A DNA stretch of 64,000 nt from Bacteroidales bacterium. GTDB lineage: Bacteria; Bacteroidota; Bacteroidia; Bacteroidales; Muribaculaceae. Where the stretch lies: NCBI GenBank assembly GCA_030524805.1, contig JAUNFY010000004.1, positions 17,374-81,373 on the forward strand, in the 5' to 3' direction. The notes under the pieces were generated by a model. The model was not told the origin of the DNA. It worked only from the letters and a program-made list of their open reading frames with translations, and made no database searches. Both the position numbers and the translations under genes were made by a program. Below are positions 63,997 through 64,000 of this stretch, piece by piece (the stretch's first letter is position 1; every line of letters starts with the position of its first letter).

Positions 63997-64000
63997 TAAT

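Overview
The window comes from a Bacteroidales genome, most likely a gut Muribaculaceae/Prevotellaceae-type organism. This is inferred from gene families and signals: SusC-type TonB receptors, a one-protein hybrid two-component sensor (HTCS), type IX secretion genes porT-P-K-L-M-N, a cargo C-terminal sorting domain, DUF3244 and DUF1703-type proteins, and promoters of the Bacteroidetes form TTTG-N19/20-TAnnTTTGC. Coding density is high. I see no rRNA, tRNA, CRISPR array or transposase.

Layout. (1) 1-8637, minus: a four-enzyme hemicellulose side-chain operon, GH43-CBM6, GH31 alpha-xylosidase, GH95 and GH127 (3' end outside the window), with 4-bp overlaps or short gaps. (2) 8878-9996, minus: a lipoprotein. 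(3) 10258-19559, minus: a visibly AT-richer island that reads as a ribosomally made, modified peptide (RiPP) locus. It holds a membrane-spanning TPR/coiled-coil regulator, a DUF3244 secreted protein, a double-glycine precursor with four Cys-x3-Gly-Ser/Thr-Gly repeats, a radical SAM/SPASM maturase, an outer-membrane barrel protein, a C39 peptidase ABC exporter and a 68-residue membrane protein. (4) 19614-21203: a DUF1703-type AAA/PD-(D/E)xK protein. (5) 21446-38530, minus: a xylan utilisation locus with its HTCS, a GH43 lipoprotein, susC, a T9SS cargo tail, GH43-CBM6, a CE6-GH97 fusion, a GPH symporter, a GH10 xylanase and a cytoplasmic GH43. The susC gene is cut after about 492 codons and joined to the tail of another gene, so the rest of susC and any susD are missing. 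(6) 38872-44653: a xylose/H+ symporter (plus), then GH43 and GH51 enzymes and an orphan MNT nucleotidyltransferase (minus). (7) 44994-53754: a FadL-type porin, a hairpin repeat block, a FemAB-like acetyltransferase overlapping a PepC-like peptidase, and a small surface-glycan cluster of three glycosyltransferases and a flippase. (8) 53866-60982, minus: the type IX secretion core operon porT-P-K-L-M-N. (9) 61082-63420: kdgK and eda of the KDPG pathway and a nitroreductase, then about 580 bp with hairpins only.

How they fit together. Xylan and its arabinosyl, xylosyl and acetyl substituents are cut at the surface and in the periplasm, sensed by the HTCS, and taken in through the GPH symporter and XylE. 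The T9SS in the same window would secrete CTD-bearing cargo such as the truncated one. The RiPP island is the best candidate for a poorly described system: a Cys-repeat peptide modified by a radical SAM enzyme, cut and exported by a C39 transporter, with an outer-membrane barrel in place of a visible TolC and only a 68-residue protein where a HlyD adaptor would be expected.
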